In this document: positions 35,861 to 44,762 of the stretch, one piece after another | Layout: every line of letters begins with the position of its first letter | Position numbering within the stretch: position 1 is the stretch's first letter | Source of the DNA: Bacteroidota bacterium | Lineage (GTDB): Bacteria > Bacteroidota > Bacteroidia > Chitinophagales > Chitinophagaceae | Length of the DNA: 64,000 nucleotides | Direction: 5' to 3' | NCBI GenBank assembly: GCA_023422565.1 | Contig: JAFAGR010000070.1 | Location: 60,733-124,732, forward strand | The notes under the pieces: model-generated | Databases searched by the model: none | What the model was told of the DNA's origin: nothing | Seen by the model: only the letters and a program-made list of their open reading frames with translations | Made by a program: the position numbers and the translations under genes

Positions 35861-35890
35861 TTGATTATCATTAAGTTAATTGTAATTTTG
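35861..35890 (+). promoter_or_regulatory. Promoter of the HU-type gene
   Basis: TTG (-33) at 35861-35863, a 19-nt spacer and TAATTTTG (-7) at 35883-35890 fit the Bacteroidota consensus exactly. The start codon is 34 nt further on. This is the clearest promoter in the window. Confidence 0.7.
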
Positions 35891-35924
35891 AGTCAAATCT
35901 TTTTACCCATACAAATTGTTCATT

Positions 35925-36248
35925 ATGCGTAAAGCCGATCTTATCAACAAAATTTCCGACAAAACAGGAATACCTAAAGTGGATGTTTTAGTTACGTTGG
36001 AAACCATGTTCAAGGAAATAAAGCAAAGCCTTACTGATGGAGAGAACATCTACATCCGCGGCTTTGGCAGCTTTATAATTAAAAAGCGAGCTGCAAAGAT
36101 CGGCAGAAACATCAAAAAGAATGTAGCGGTGGAGATCCCGGAACATTTTATTCCGGCCTTTAAACCTTCAAAAGAGTTTGTACAGGAAATAAAAAATTCT
36201 CCCAAAATTAAAGAAGCGCCGGATTTGAAGGATGAAGATGATGAGTAA
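35925..36248 (+). CDS. HU/IHF-family DNA-binding protein
   Basis: A 107-residue nucleoid protein: MRKADLINKISDKTGI, ETMFKEIKQSL, IRGFGSFIIKKRAAKIGRN and VEIPEHFIPAFKPSK match HU/IHF helices and the DNA-clasping arm. It carries an extra acidic tail (DLKDEDDE). The ATG at 35925 gives the standard N-terminus; 35916 adds three residues. A TPR gene follows 48 nt downstream. Confidence 0.94.
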   Translation: MRKADLINKISDKTGIPKVDVLVTLETMFKEIKQSLTDGENIYIRGFGSFIIKKRAAKIGRNIKKNVAVEIPEHFIPAFKPSKEFVQEIKNSPKIKEAPDLKDEDDE

Positions 36249-36296
36249 AAAGTAACTTTGCGGCCTTAGTTAAATGAGGCCATAAAATAAGTTACT

Positions 36297-37133
36297 GTGA
36301 AAAAGCAAATTATTGTTGCCCTTAGCGGGTTGGGGCTGGTATTGATGATGTTTCTGCTGGGAAGCAATGTGCAGAAGAAGGACCCTGCTTCCATTCCGGC
36401 GAAACCCGCTTCCACATTCAGCATACAGAGCTATACAGACAGTCTTGAAACAACTTTAAGCCCTTCGCAGTCTGCTTTTCTTTCTTCAATAAAAAAAGAC
36501 CTTCCGCAAGATTCCGCATCCCGCGCGGCAAAATTGCATGAGATAGCCGGCTTTTGGCGCGATAGCCTGAAGGCCTTCGAACCTTTTGCATATTATACTT
36601 CAGAAGCATCTAAGTTGGAGAATTCAGAAAAAAGCCTCACCTTTGCAGCCCATTTGATGTTAGATAACCTTCGGATGCAGCAGAATGAAGCTGTTTTAGG
36701 CTGGCACTCAAATGAAACAATAGATCTTTTTAAGCGTGCTTTAATATTTAATCCTGAGAGTGATGATTTGCGAATAGGCCTGGGAAGCGCCTATATATAT
36801 GGCGAAGGCCGCGCCGGCAATGCAGAGGAAACGATGAAAGGGATACAGGAGATTCTTGCCGTGGCAAACAAAGATACCACCAACATGAAAGCCCAGTTGG
36901 TGCTTGGTGTTGGGGGAATGGTCTCCGGGCAGTTTGATAAAGCACGCGATCGTTTTTTGAAAGTGGTTGCCAATCAACCTAATAACCTGGAGGCTATAGC
37001 TTATCTCGCAGATACCTATGCAGCACTTGGAGAAAAACAGGAAGCGATAAAATGGTATAATATCAGTAAAAAACTGGCTGACAATGCGCATTATTCCAGG
37101 GAAGTGGATGAGCGGATCAGGCAGTTGAAATAA
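36297..37133 (+). CDS. TPR-repeat membrane-anchored protein
   Basis: A 278-residue protein beginning with GTG. Residues 5-23 form a hydrophobic signal-anchor (IIVALSGLGLVLMMFLLGS), the middle is helical, and residues about 130-275 contain TPR repeats (ALIFNPESDDLRIGLGSAYI, AIAYLADTYAALGEKQEAIKWY). The protein is likely exposed to the periplasm as a scaffold. Its place between HU and rng is conserved context in related genomes as far as I recall; its role is unknown. Confidence 0.82.
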   Translation: MKKQIIVALSGLGLVLMMFLLGSNVQKKDPASIPAKPASTFSIQSYTDSLETTLSPSQSAFLSSIKKDLPQDSASRAAKLHEIAGFWRDSLKAFEPFAYYTSEASKLENSEKSLTFAAHLMLDNLRMQQNEAVLGWHSNETIDLFKRALIFNPESDDLRIGLGSAYIYGEGRAGNAEETMKGIQEILAVANKDTTNMKAQLVLGVGGMVSGQFDKARDRFLKVVANQPNNLEAIAYLADTYAALGEKQEAIKWYNISKKLADNAHYSREVDERIRQLK

Positions 37134-37168
37134 ATTTTAAAATAATCATTCACAAAAAAGACTAAGGT

Positions 37169-37258
37169 ATGCCTTGTGGTAAAAAGAGAAAACGTCATAA
37201 AATCGCTACTCATAAGCGGAAAAAACGTTTGAGAAAGAACCGTCATAAGAAGAAATAA
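37169..37258 (+). CDS. 29-residue very basic protein, AURKAIP1/COX24-like
   Basis: A short frame starting ATG-CCT-TGT-GGT and encoding 29 residues, of which about 20 are Lys, Arg or His (begins MPCGKKRKRHKIATHK). The spacing of basic residues resembles the AURKAIP1/COX24 (mS38/bS22-like) family of tiny ribosome-associated proteins. It sits 35 nt after the TPR gene and 123 nt before rng. Its composition is unlikely by chance and it has a clean start and stop; the ribosomal role is inference. Confidence 0.72.
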   Translation: MPCGKKRKRHKIATHKRKKRLRKNRHKKK

Positions 37259-37281
37259 GATTCTGCACGTGTACTTGCCCT

Positions 37282-37333
37282 AAGGCAAATGCGGGTTGCC
37301 TTCGCGTACATGAGTGTTAAGTTTTTGTACGCG
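37282..37333 (+). promoter_or_regulatory. Two tandem hairpins in the rng leader
   Basis: A perfect 7-bp stem (AAGGCAA/TTGCCTT, 37282-37302, 7-nt loop) is followed directly by a perfect 8-bp stem (CGCGTACA/TGTACGCG, 37303-37333, 15-nt loop). Neither is followed by a T-run, so they are not plain terminators. They lie 48 nt before the rng GTG. Confidence 0.55.
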
Positions 37334-37381
37334 GAGGTTCCTTCCTTTCCTGCATGTTGAGGTCTCAGAAAAGATATTCGC

Positions 37382-38929
37382 GTGACCAAGGAATTAATAA
37401 TCAATGCTGCACCGCAGGGTGTGGAAATTGCCCTGCTGGAAGATAAACGCCTGGTGGAGTTGCATGCCGAAAAAGCGGATGCAAGCTTTTCTGTGGGCGA
37501 CCTGTATCTCGGAAAAGTGAAAAAACTTATACCGGGACTAAATGCCGCATTCATAGATGTTGGGTTTGAAAAGGATGCGTTTCTGCATTATACTGATCTA
37601 AGCCCCTACGTTCGCTCCATACTTAAGTTCACCCACCTTTCCATGAACGAAGGGTCTGAACACGGATTCGATTTCTCAAAATTTAAAGTTGAGCCTGAAA
37701 TTATTAAAACCGGTAAGATCACCGAGGTGCTTAACGGCAGGCCAAACATTCTCGTTCAAATTTTAAAGGAACCTATCGCCGCCAAAGGCCCCAGGCTGAG
37801 TTGCGAATTGTCGCTTCCCGGCCGCTTTGTTGTAGTCACTCCTTTTAACGACATAGTTGCCGTTTCGAGAAAGATCCATTCTTCTGAAGAGCGGAAGAGA
37901 TTACAAAAACTCATTGAATCTATCAAGCCAAAAAACCTGGGCGTAATAGTTCGTACTGCCGCAGAAGGAAAGCAAACTTCCGAGCTGCATGATGACCTGA
38001 TGAGCCTGGTGAATACCTGGACGAACATCCAAAAGAATCTCCGCGGCGCTGTTCCTCCCACAAAGATCTTGAGTGAACAGGGAAAGACCACCAGCATGTT
38101 GCGTGATCTTCTTAATGAAGATTTCAACAGAATTGTGGTGAACGACAAAAGCCTTTTTGCGGAAACGAGAAATTATATTAGAAAGATAGCGCCCGATAAG
38201 GCAGATATCATTTCTTACTACAACAACGGGGTCCCCATATTCGACAGTTTTGGTATAACCAAACAAGTGAAAGCCACCTTTGGAAAAACTGTTAATCTCC
38301 CGAGTGGCGCCTATCTTATCATTGAGCATACTGAAGCGCTTCATGTAATTGACGTAAACAGCGGTTATAAAAGCGTTAGCAATAACCAGGAGCAAAACGC
38401 TCTTGAAACAAACCTGGAAGCGGCTGAAGAAATTGCAAGGCAACTAAGGCTGCGCGATATCGGCGGCATTATAGTGGTTGACTTCATTGATATGAAGTTG
38501 ATGGAGAATAAAAAGAAGCTTGCTGATGCCATGGACCAGTTCATGCGCGGCGACAGGGCTAAACATGCTGTTCTTCCGATCACCAAATTCGGACTGATGC
38601 AAATCACTCGTCAGCGAATGAAGCCGGAGATGAATATTAATACCAGCGAGATCTGCCCCAGTTGCTCGGGAACCGGAAAAGTTTCCTCCACACTAATTCT
38701 TGAAGACGAGATCGGCAAGAACATTAACTACCTTATTTCGCAAAAGCACCGGGGCCTTACCATTCATGTCCACCCCATTCTCTATACTTATCTTACCAGC
38801 GGCTTCCCTTCCCGACGCATGAAATGGAGTTGGAAATACAAGCAAAAGATCCGTGTAAAATCAGATTCAAATTATCACCTTACCGAGTTCCGGTTTTTCG
38901 ACGACAGTGGTGAGGAGATCAAATTGTGA
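37382..38929 (+). CDS. rng: Ribonuclease G/E family protein
   Basis: A 515-residue endoribonuclease involved in rRNA maturation and mRNA decay. An N-terminal S1 domain (about 35-130) is followed by the catalytic region with VIDVNSGY and VVDFIDMK, and the Zn-link motif CPSCSGTGKV. Length and lack of a long C-terminal scaffold fit RNase G. The start is a GTG at 37382; no ATG is available before the conserved region. The structured leader just upstream may allow self-control as known for rne in E. coli (inference). Confidence 0.94.
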   Translation: MTKELIINAAPQGVEIALLEDKRLVELHAEKADASFSVGDLYLGKVKKLIPGLNAAFIDVGFEKDAFLHYTDLSPYVRSILKFTHLSMNEGSEHGFDFSKFKVEPEIIKTGKITEVLNGRPNILVQILKEPIAAKGPRLSCELSLPGRFVVVTPFNDIVAVSRKIHSSEERKRLQKLIESIKPKNLGVIVRTAAEGKQTSELHDDLMSLVNTWTNIQKNLRGAVPPTKILSEQGKTTSMLRDLLNEDFNRIVVNDKSLFAETRNYIRKIAPDKADIISYYNNGVPIFDSFGITKQVKATFGKTVNLPSGAYLIIEHTEALHVIDVNSGYKSVSNNQEQNALETNLEAAEEIARQLRLRDIGGIIVVDFIDMKLMENKKKLADAMDQFMRGDRAKHAVLPITKFGLMQITRQRMKPEMNINTSEICPSCSGTGKVSSTLILEDEIGKNINYLISQKHRGLTIHVHPILYTYLTSGFPSRRMKWSWKYKQKIRVKSDSNYHLTEFRFFDDSGEEIKL

Positions 38930-38987
38930 TTTGATGATTTGCTGATTTGATGAGCGGAAAGCTCCGACCTTTGACTGCGACGCTGTT

Positions 38988-39029
38988 CCTGCACCCTGCA
39001 CCCTGTACCCTGCACCCTGATCCCTGTGC
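38988..39029. repeat. 7-nt periodic tract (CCTGCAC family)
   Basis: Six units of 7 nt (CCTGCAC, CCTGCAC, CCTGTAC, CCTGCAC, CCTGATC, CCTGTGC) lie between rng and the HTTM gene. Shorter relatives are at 18852-18872 and, inverted, 46692-46707. Confidence 0.8.
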
Positions 39030-39112
39030 CATGGCCCTGCAGCCGGCGGCTTCATTCTATTCAAAAAATTCGTACTTTGTTCAATTGATACAAAGCCTAC
39101 TACCTGCTATAA

Positions 39113-40471
39113 ATGTATACGCCGGCCCAAATGAAATTTCCTGCTTCGGTAGTGAAAAAAGCTTTCGCTCCTGTTGACAACAGTGCATTGATAGCATTTA
39201 GGGTCATTTTCGGTTTTTTGGTCTGCATTTATTGTTCCACCTCCTTTTTAAGCGGTGCTATCGAAAGCACATATATCAAACCTGCTTTCACCTTTTCCTT
39301 TATTGGTTTCGAATTTTTAAAACCACTTCCCGGTGCGGGGATGTACTTCTATTTCGCGGTGATGTTCTTGTTTGGGCTTATGATAATGTTTGCCATTTAT
39401 TACCGGCTGGCCATAACCGGTTTCACCGTTATGTGGCTGATGCTGTACCTGATGCAAAAGGCCGACTACAATAACCATAACTACCTGATCGTACTTCTAT
39501 CTTTTTTGATGTGCTTTCTGCCGGCGAATGCGTACTTCTCTTATGATGTAAAACGGGGAGCGGTTAAGAAATCGGCCGTTTGCGCGAACTGGATGATTTG
39601 GATAATGATGGCGCAGATGGCAATTGTATATTTTTACGCAGCGATCTACAAACTGCAGCCAGACTGGCTTTCAGGGAAATTCCTTTCCATACAATTTACA
39701 AAGCTTGCCAAACACCCCGTACTGGCCGGGTTCTATGGCAACCCCATGTTTCCGAAACTGGTTGGTATATCCGGTTTCTTGTTTGACTTGCTTATTGTAC
39801 CCCTGCTGCTCTGGAGAAGAACATCAATTGCGGCGTTTTTTCTTGCCGTATTTTTCCATCTTTTCAACTTCTACACTTTCAAAATAGGCATCTTCCCTTT
39901 TTTGTGTATTGCAGCCAACTTGTTCTTCCTCGACCCTGAAATTGTGCGACGGTTTTTCTTCCCTCATAAAGCACCGTTTGATTCGCTGAGATATATTCGA
40001 AAACCAAAGCCACAGGCCTGGGTGTGGCCCGCGCTTGCTTTATATATGATGCTCCAGGTAATTATTCCGATGCGCTCTATACTTTACCCCGGTAATGTGT
40101 TCTGGACGGAGGAGGGCTACAGGATGAGCTGGAGAATGATGCTTCGAACCAAAAGCGGGCAAATAACTTATAAAGTGGTTGACCCTGAATCAAAAAAAGA
40201 ATGGCGGATAAGGGGTGATGAACGTTTCTCCCCCGGCCATGCGCGCTGGCTTGCCACTTCGCCCGACATGATATGGCAGTATGCACAACATTTGCAACGC
40301 GAATTTGAGAATCAGGGTTACAAAAATGTAAGGGTATATGCAATAAGTTCGGTTAGCCTTAACCGTGAGCCGTACAGGTTAATAGCAGACAGCACGGTTA
40401 ATCTCGCTGAAGTTCCATGGAATTATGTTCAACACAATCCATGGATAACTGCACACAAAAAAGAAAAGTGA
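39113..40471 (+). CDS. HTTM-domain membrane protein, vitamin K carboxylase-like
   Basis: A 452-residue protein with an HTTM domain: about seven to eight TM helices in residues 25-290, then a soluble C-terminal part. The segment with Lys116 followed by NNHNYL (120-125) and LLSFLMCFLPAN corresponds to the active-site neighbourhood of vitamin K-dependent gamma-glutamyl carboxylase. Bacterial homologues are of unknown reaction. It is convergent with tig, the two stop codons directly abutting. The ATG at 39113 is the first in frame; one at 39131 is also possible. Confidence 0.82.
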   Translation: MYTPAQMKFPASVVKKAFAPVDNSALIAFRVIFGFLVCIYCSTSFLSGAIESTYIKPAFTFSFIGFEFLKPLPGAGMYFYFAVMFLFGLMIMFAIYYRLAITGFTVMWLMLYLMQKADYNNHNYLIVLLSFLMCFLPANAYFSYDVKRGAVKKSAVCANWMIWIMMAQMAIVYFYAAIYKLQPDWLSGKFLSIQFTKLAKHPVLAGFYGNPMFPKLVGISGFLFDLLIVPLLLWRRTSIAAFFLAVFFHLFNFYTFKIGIFPFLCIAANLFFLDPEIVRRFFFPHKAPFDSLRYIRKPKPQAWVWPALALYMMLQVIIPMRSILYPGNVFWTEEGYRMSWRMMLRTKSGQITYKVVDPESKKEWRIRGDERFSPGHARWLATSPDMIWQYAQHLQREFENQGYKNVRVYAISSVSLNREPYRLIADSTVNLAEVPWNYVQHNPWITAHKKEK

Positions 40472-41839
40472 TTAATGATGATGGTTATGCTGCATGGCGG
40501 TAAGCTCTTCTGCAGAAACCGTTTTCTCTTCAGGCTCAACGTGTGCCTCCGCAAAACCGAAAACCTTTTCCGTGATCAGCCTCCTGTAAGTGGCATCAAC
40601 CTGTTTTTCATCTTTCATCATACGGTCGATGTAACTATCCAGCCAGCTTAGGTCTTCTCCAATGTTCATGTTTCCGAAATAGCGGGTAACCTCATCACGC
40701 ATACTCTGCCTCAGTTCATCAGGAGTAACCTCCAACTTATTATCCTGGATGATTCGATCGCTGATAAGTGTCCATTTTAACTGGCTGCTGAAACCGGGAT
40801 AATCGTGTTCAGCCTCTTCGGCAGTTTTTGGTTTTTCCCCGCCAGACTGTAGCCAGCGCTTAAGGAAGGTTTCGGGGAATTCCATTTTCGTATCATCAAG
40901 CAAAAAATGATAAAGCTGATCGTGAAGCTGGTTACGGCTTTGGGCGTCCCAATAATGCTGAATCTCTTCCTTCAATGTTTTCCTTAACTCCTCTTCTGTT
41001 TTGATCCCCTTACCCGGAAAGATCTCGTTGAAGAAATCTTCATTCAACTCTCTTTTTTCAACAAGGCCGATCTTAACGATCTCCGCAGTGAAATATTTTT
41101 GAGAAGAAGCTTTATCAGATGCATCCAAACCAAGGTCGGCGATCATCATATCAAGCTTATCTGCAGGAAAGGAATCTTCCAGTTTGAAAGTGATCTTATC
41201 GCCTTTCTTTTTGCCCATCAATTGCTTTTGTAATGCCGGAGAAAAATACTTCAGCAATACCGAATTCTCTTTTGATATACCACCTTCTACAAGATTGCCT
41301 TTCTCATCACTTTCAGTAAACAAAACATTCAAAACGTTCTCTTCGTTATCAACCACTTCAGGCTCCGTCATATTACCGCCTTTAATTTGCATACGGCTGA
41401 TCTCTTCAGTCACCATTTCATCGGTAACCATTACTTTATTCAGCGTGAGTTTCGCTTTAGAAAAATCCGGCAGAGAAAATTCTGGCTTAAGTCCTATTTC
41501 AAAATCAAAAGAATAATCAGCCGGATTGTTAGGATCGATGCGATCCATGGCCATATCTAACGGTAAGGGTTGCGCGAAAATATCAGGTTTCTCTTCATTC
41601 AGGTATGAGTACAGTTGCTTTTCCACTCCGCGAATCACCTCCTCATTAAAAATTGAGGCACCATACATTTTTTTGATCATGCCTGCAGGAACCATTCCTT
41701 TACGAAAGCCGGGAATGTTTGCGGTTTTGCTGTATTCCTTTAATTTTTTCTCGAACGAAGGCAGGTAATCTCCCTTTTCAATTTTCACGGTGAGCTTGTC
41801 ATTCAGCAATCCGATGTTTTCCCTTGTAACTGTGGCCAT
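40472..41839 (-). CDS. tig: Trigger factor (ribosome-associated chaperone)
   Basis: A 455-residue chaperone that binds at the ribosome exit tunnel. The N-terminal ribosome-binding domain includes PGFRKGMVPAGMIKK (the GFRxGxxP signature), followed by a divergent PPIase-like middle and a long helical C-terminal domain. It ends in QHNHHH, a short His-rich tail. The first ATG gives the standard start. A co-oriented tRNA-Leu gene lies 63 nt upstream. Confidence 0.94.
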   Translation of the reverse strand: MATVTRENIGLLNDKLTVKIEKGDYLPSFEKKLKEYSKTANIPGFRKGMVPAGMIKKMYGASIFNEEVIRGVEKQLYSYLNEEKPDIFAQPLPLDMAMDRIDPNNPADYSFDFEIGLKPEFSLPDFSKAKLTLNKVMVTDEMVTEEISRMQIKGGNMTEPEVVDNEENVLNVLFTESDEKGNLVEGGISKENSVLLKYFSPALQKQLMGKKKGDKITFKLEDSFPADKLDMMIADLGLDASDKASSQKYFTAEIVKIGLVEKRELNEDFFNEIFPGKGIKTEEELRKTLKEEIQHYWDAQSRNQLHDQLYHFLLDDTKMEFPETFLKRWLQSGGEKPKTAEEAEHDYPGFSSQLKWTLISDRIIQDNKLEVTPDELRQSMRDEVTRYFGNMNIGEDLSWLDSYIDRMMKDEKQVDATYRRLITEKVFGFAEAHVEPEEKTVSAEELTAMQHNHHH

Positions 41840-41902
41840 AAAATGTGTTTAATAAAAAGAGGAACAAGGAATCAAATGCATACCCTGTTCCTCTTCTGTT
41901 TG

Positions 41903-41984
41903 TGCGGATGATAGGGGTCGAACCTACATGCCTTGCGGCGCCAGATCCTAAGTCTGGTGCGTCTGCCAATTTCGCCACATCCGC
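41903..41984 (-). tRNA. tRNA-Leu (UAG)
   Basis: An 82-nt cloverleaf on the minus strand. The acceptor pairs GCGGATG with CATCCGC; the anticodon stem CCAGA/TCTGG holds loop CTTAGGA with anticodon UAG; a long variable arm has GCC-GCAA-GGC; the T arm has GTAGG-TTCGACC-CCTAT. The long variable arm and anticodon identify leucine. The 3' CCA is not encoded. Confidence 0.96.
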
Positions 41985-42157
41985 ATTTTCCGCTCTTTCC
42001 GAAAATCCCTCCGTATTTGAAGCGGGTGGCAAAATTATGGGATTTCACCTTTACAAACGGTTGAATTTTCATAATTTTTATTAAATAAGCCCGGGCGCAG
42101 AATGCTGATATTTAGGTGATGCGCCGGAATTGATTTAAATTCGTAAGACACGCATCT

Positions 42158-44386
42158 ATGGAGACCGTTTCACCGGCTGAGGCCTACAATCTTACAGAAG
42201 AAGAAGAAAAGAAGGAGATATTGCGGCAATACCGCGGTTTACTTCGGGTTTTGAAACAGAAATTGAAACCCGGAGATAAAACCTTGCTGCGCAGTAGTTT
42301 CGAAATGGCGGTGGAAGCGCATAAAACCATGCGCCGGAAAAGCGGCGAACCTTATATTCTACACCCAATAGCGGTTGCAAGAATTTGTGTGGAAGAGATC
42401 GGTCTTGGTATTCGAAGCACAATTTGCGCCTTGTTGCATGATACTGTGGAAGATACGGACGTCACCCTCCAGGATATCCAGCGTGAATTTGGCCCGGAAG
42501 TGGCCAAAATTGTGGACGGACTCACCAAAATCTCTGTGGTGATGGACGCGAATACCTCGCAACAGGCCGAGAACTTTAGAAAAATTTTACTCACGCTTAC
42601 TGACGATCCCCGCGTAATTCTTATAAAGCTGGCAGACCGCCTTCATAACATGCGCACCATGGATGCCATGAAGCGTGAAAAGCAATTAAAGATCTGCAGT
42701 GAAACGATCTATGTATACGCCCCACTCGCCCATCGCATGGGTTTGTATGCAATAAAAACGGAAATGGAAGATCTGGCGATGAAGTATATGGAGCCCGACA
42801 CCTATCGTTACATCGCCAAAAAACTTCAGGATACAAAGCGTGAACGTTCGAGATATATTAACGATTTCATTCGGCCGCTGAGAGAGAAACTTGAAAGAGC
42901 GGGGTTGGTTTTTGAAATTCATGGCAGGCCGAAAAGCATTCATTCCATTTGGAATAAGATAAAGAAAAAAGGTGTCGCTTTTGAAGAAGTGTACGATCTT
43001 TTCGCCATTCGCATCATCGTAGATTCTTCCCCCGAAAAAGAAAAAGAAGAGTGCTGGAAAGTGTACAGCATTATCACGGATTCATACAACCCTTCACCTG
43101 AGCGGCTTCGCGATTGGTTAAGCAATCCGAAGAGCAATGGATACGAAGCGTTGCATACAACCGTTATGGGGCCGGGCGGCAAATGGGTTGAAGTTCAGAT
43201 AAGAACCAAACGGATGAACGAGATCGCCGAGAAAGGACTGGCGGCGCACTGGAAGTACAAGGAGGGCAAGGATGATTCAAGCCGCTTTGAAAAATGGTTT
43301 CACCAAATAAGAGAGGCATTAGCCAACCAGGATGCGAGTTCGCTTGATTTTTTGCAGGATTTTAAAACATCTTTCTTAACCGAAGAGATCTATGTGTACA
43401 CACCAAAGGGTGATGTAAAGATGCTTCCTGTTGGCGCTACAGCCCTTGATTTTGCTTTCACTGTTCACACGGCAGTCGGAAGTAAATGCATTGGCGCGAA
43501 GGTGAATCACAAACTTGTTCCGATCAGCCACAAACTCAGAAGCGGTGACCAGATCGAGATCATCACCAGTTCAAAGCAGAAGCCAAACCCCGAGTGGTTG
43601 AATTTTGTGGTTACCAGTAAGGCAAAATCAAAAATTAAGGACACGCTTAAAGAAGAGAAACGCGCAATCGCGGAGGAAGGGCGTTACACTTTGCAAAGGA
43701 AGCTTGAAGGGATGAATGCCGTGATGAACCAGGCGAACCTTGATGAGCTGGCCAACTTTTATAAACTGAATTCTTCACTCGATCTGCTTTACGAGATCGC
43801 AATTAAAAAAATAGACCTAAAAGAACTGAAAGAATTCACGGTTCATGGTGATAAACTCATTCCGCCGAAACCGGTGAAGGAAGAAGTGAAGGAGCCGGAA
43901 CATTTTACGAAACCCGATAACCGTAAAGACACCGAGCTGATCATTTTTGGCGAAAGCAGCGATAAGATCATGTACACTCTTGCTAACTGCTGCAAGCCAA
44001 TTCCGGGTGATGATGTGTTTGGTTTTATTACCACGGGAGAAGGATTAAAAATTCACAGAACGAACTGCCCGAATGCAACGCGATTGCTTTCAAATTATGG
44101 CCATCGAGTGGTTAAAACGAAATGGGCGAAGAACAAAGAGATCTCCTTCCTTACCGGTTTAAAAATTATTGGACTGGATGATGTGGGCGTGATACACAAG
44201 ATCACGAACCTGATCAGCGGCGAATTGCGGGTTAATATTTCCGCCATGACAATTGAAGCCCGAGACGGGATATTTGAAGGCAACGTAAAAGTATTTGTGC
44301 ATGATAAAGATGAGTTAGATAATTTGGTCAACGAATTGCTTAGTCTTCCCGGTATTGAGCGGGTTGACCGTTACGATACAGAATAA
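42158..44386 (+). CDS. spoT: RelA/SpoT bifunctional (p)ppGpp synthetase/hydrolase
   Basis: A 742-residue stringent-response enzyme. Order: HD hydrolase domain (about 55-200) with intact LLHDTVEDTDV, synthetase domain (about 240-360) with SNGYEALHTTVMGP and EVQIRT, TGS domain (about 405-465) with YVYTPKGDVKMLPVGATALDFA, and a C-terminal ACT domain. Both catalytic halves keep their key motifs, so it should be a true bifunctional Rel/SpoT. A small protein gene follows 25 nt downstream. Confidence 0.95.
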   Translation: METVSPAEAYNLTEEEEKKEILRQYRGLLRVLKQKLKPGDKTLLRSSFEMAVEAHKTMRRKSGEPYILHPIAVARICVEEIGLGIRSTICALLHDTVEDTDVTLQDIQREFGPEVAKIVDGLTKISVVMDANTSQQAENFRKILLTLTDDPRVILIKLADRLHNMRTMDAMKREKQLKICSETIYVYAPLAHRMGLYAIKTEMEDLAMKYMEPDTYRYIAKKLQDTKRERSRYINDFIRPLREKLERAGLVFEIHGRPKSIHSIWNKIKKKGVAFEEVYDLFAIRIIVDSSPEKEKEECWKVYSIITDSYNPSPERLRDWLSNPKSNGYEALHTTVMGPGGKWVEVQIRTKRMNEIAEKGLAAHWKYKEGKDDSSRFEKWFHQIREALANQDASSLDFLQDFKTSFLTEEIYVYTPKGDVKMLPVGATALDFAFTVHTAVGSKCIGAKVNHKLVPISHKLRSGDQIEIITSSKQKPNPEWLNFVVTSKAKSKIKDTLKEEKRAIAEEGRYTLQRKLEGMNAVMNQANLDELANFYKLNSSLDLLYEIAIKKIDLKELKEFTVHGDKLIPPKPVKEEVKEPEHFTKPDNRKDTELIIFGESSDKIMYTLANCCKPIPGDDVFGFITTGEGLKIHRTNCPNATRLLSNYGHRVVKTKWAKNKEISFLTGLKIIGLDDVGVIHKITNLISGELRVNISAMTIEARDGIFEGNVKVFVHDKDELDNLVNELLSLPGIERVDRYDTE

Positions 44387-44411
44387 CATTCATCAACAAT
44401 AAAACTTTTTT

Positions 44412-44762
44412 ATGCAAGACCTGATCAATCAACTGGTTCAAAAAGCAGGATTGTCTGCAGACCAGGCCACGAAGGCTTTACACACCATCAAAGATTATGT
44501 GAAGGAAAAATTTCCGATGATGGCGGGTGCTGTTGATAACCTCTTCGCCAGTGATAGCGCTTCCCCTGCGAGTTCTATGACTACTGGAGCAGCTGCTGCG
44601 CCGGACAACAGTCCCGATTTTTTAGATAAGATCAGCGATTACATTCCGGGAAAAACCGGAGAGAACATTGAAAACTTCGCAAAAAACGCGGCCGACAAAG
44701 CGGGCGACACCATCGATAATTTGAAAGATAAGTTGGGCGGAATGTTTGATTCGAAGAAGTAG
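44412..44762 (+). CDS. Conserved small helical protein downstream of spoT
   Basis: A 116-residue protein I cannot name. Residues 1-45 form a helical domain (MQDLINQLVQKAGLSADQA then KDYVKEKFPMMAGAVDNLF), followed by a Ser/Ala-rich linker and an amphipathic Lys/Asp-rich C-terminus with ENIENFAKNAADKAGD. There is no signal peptide. The 25-nt gap to the (p)ppGpp enzyme and its strand suggest co-expression, hence perhaps a stress role (inference). Confidence 0.78.
   Translation: MQDLINQLVQKAGLSADQATKALHTIKDYVKEKFPMMAGAVDNLFASDSASPASSMTTGAAAAPDNSPDFLDKISDYIPGKTGENIENFAKNAADKAGDTIDNLKDKLGGMFDSKK

Noticed and set aside
41799..42084. Protein-coding frames across the tRNA-Leu region
   Set aside because: They overlap a well-formed tRNA and have no recognisable domains.
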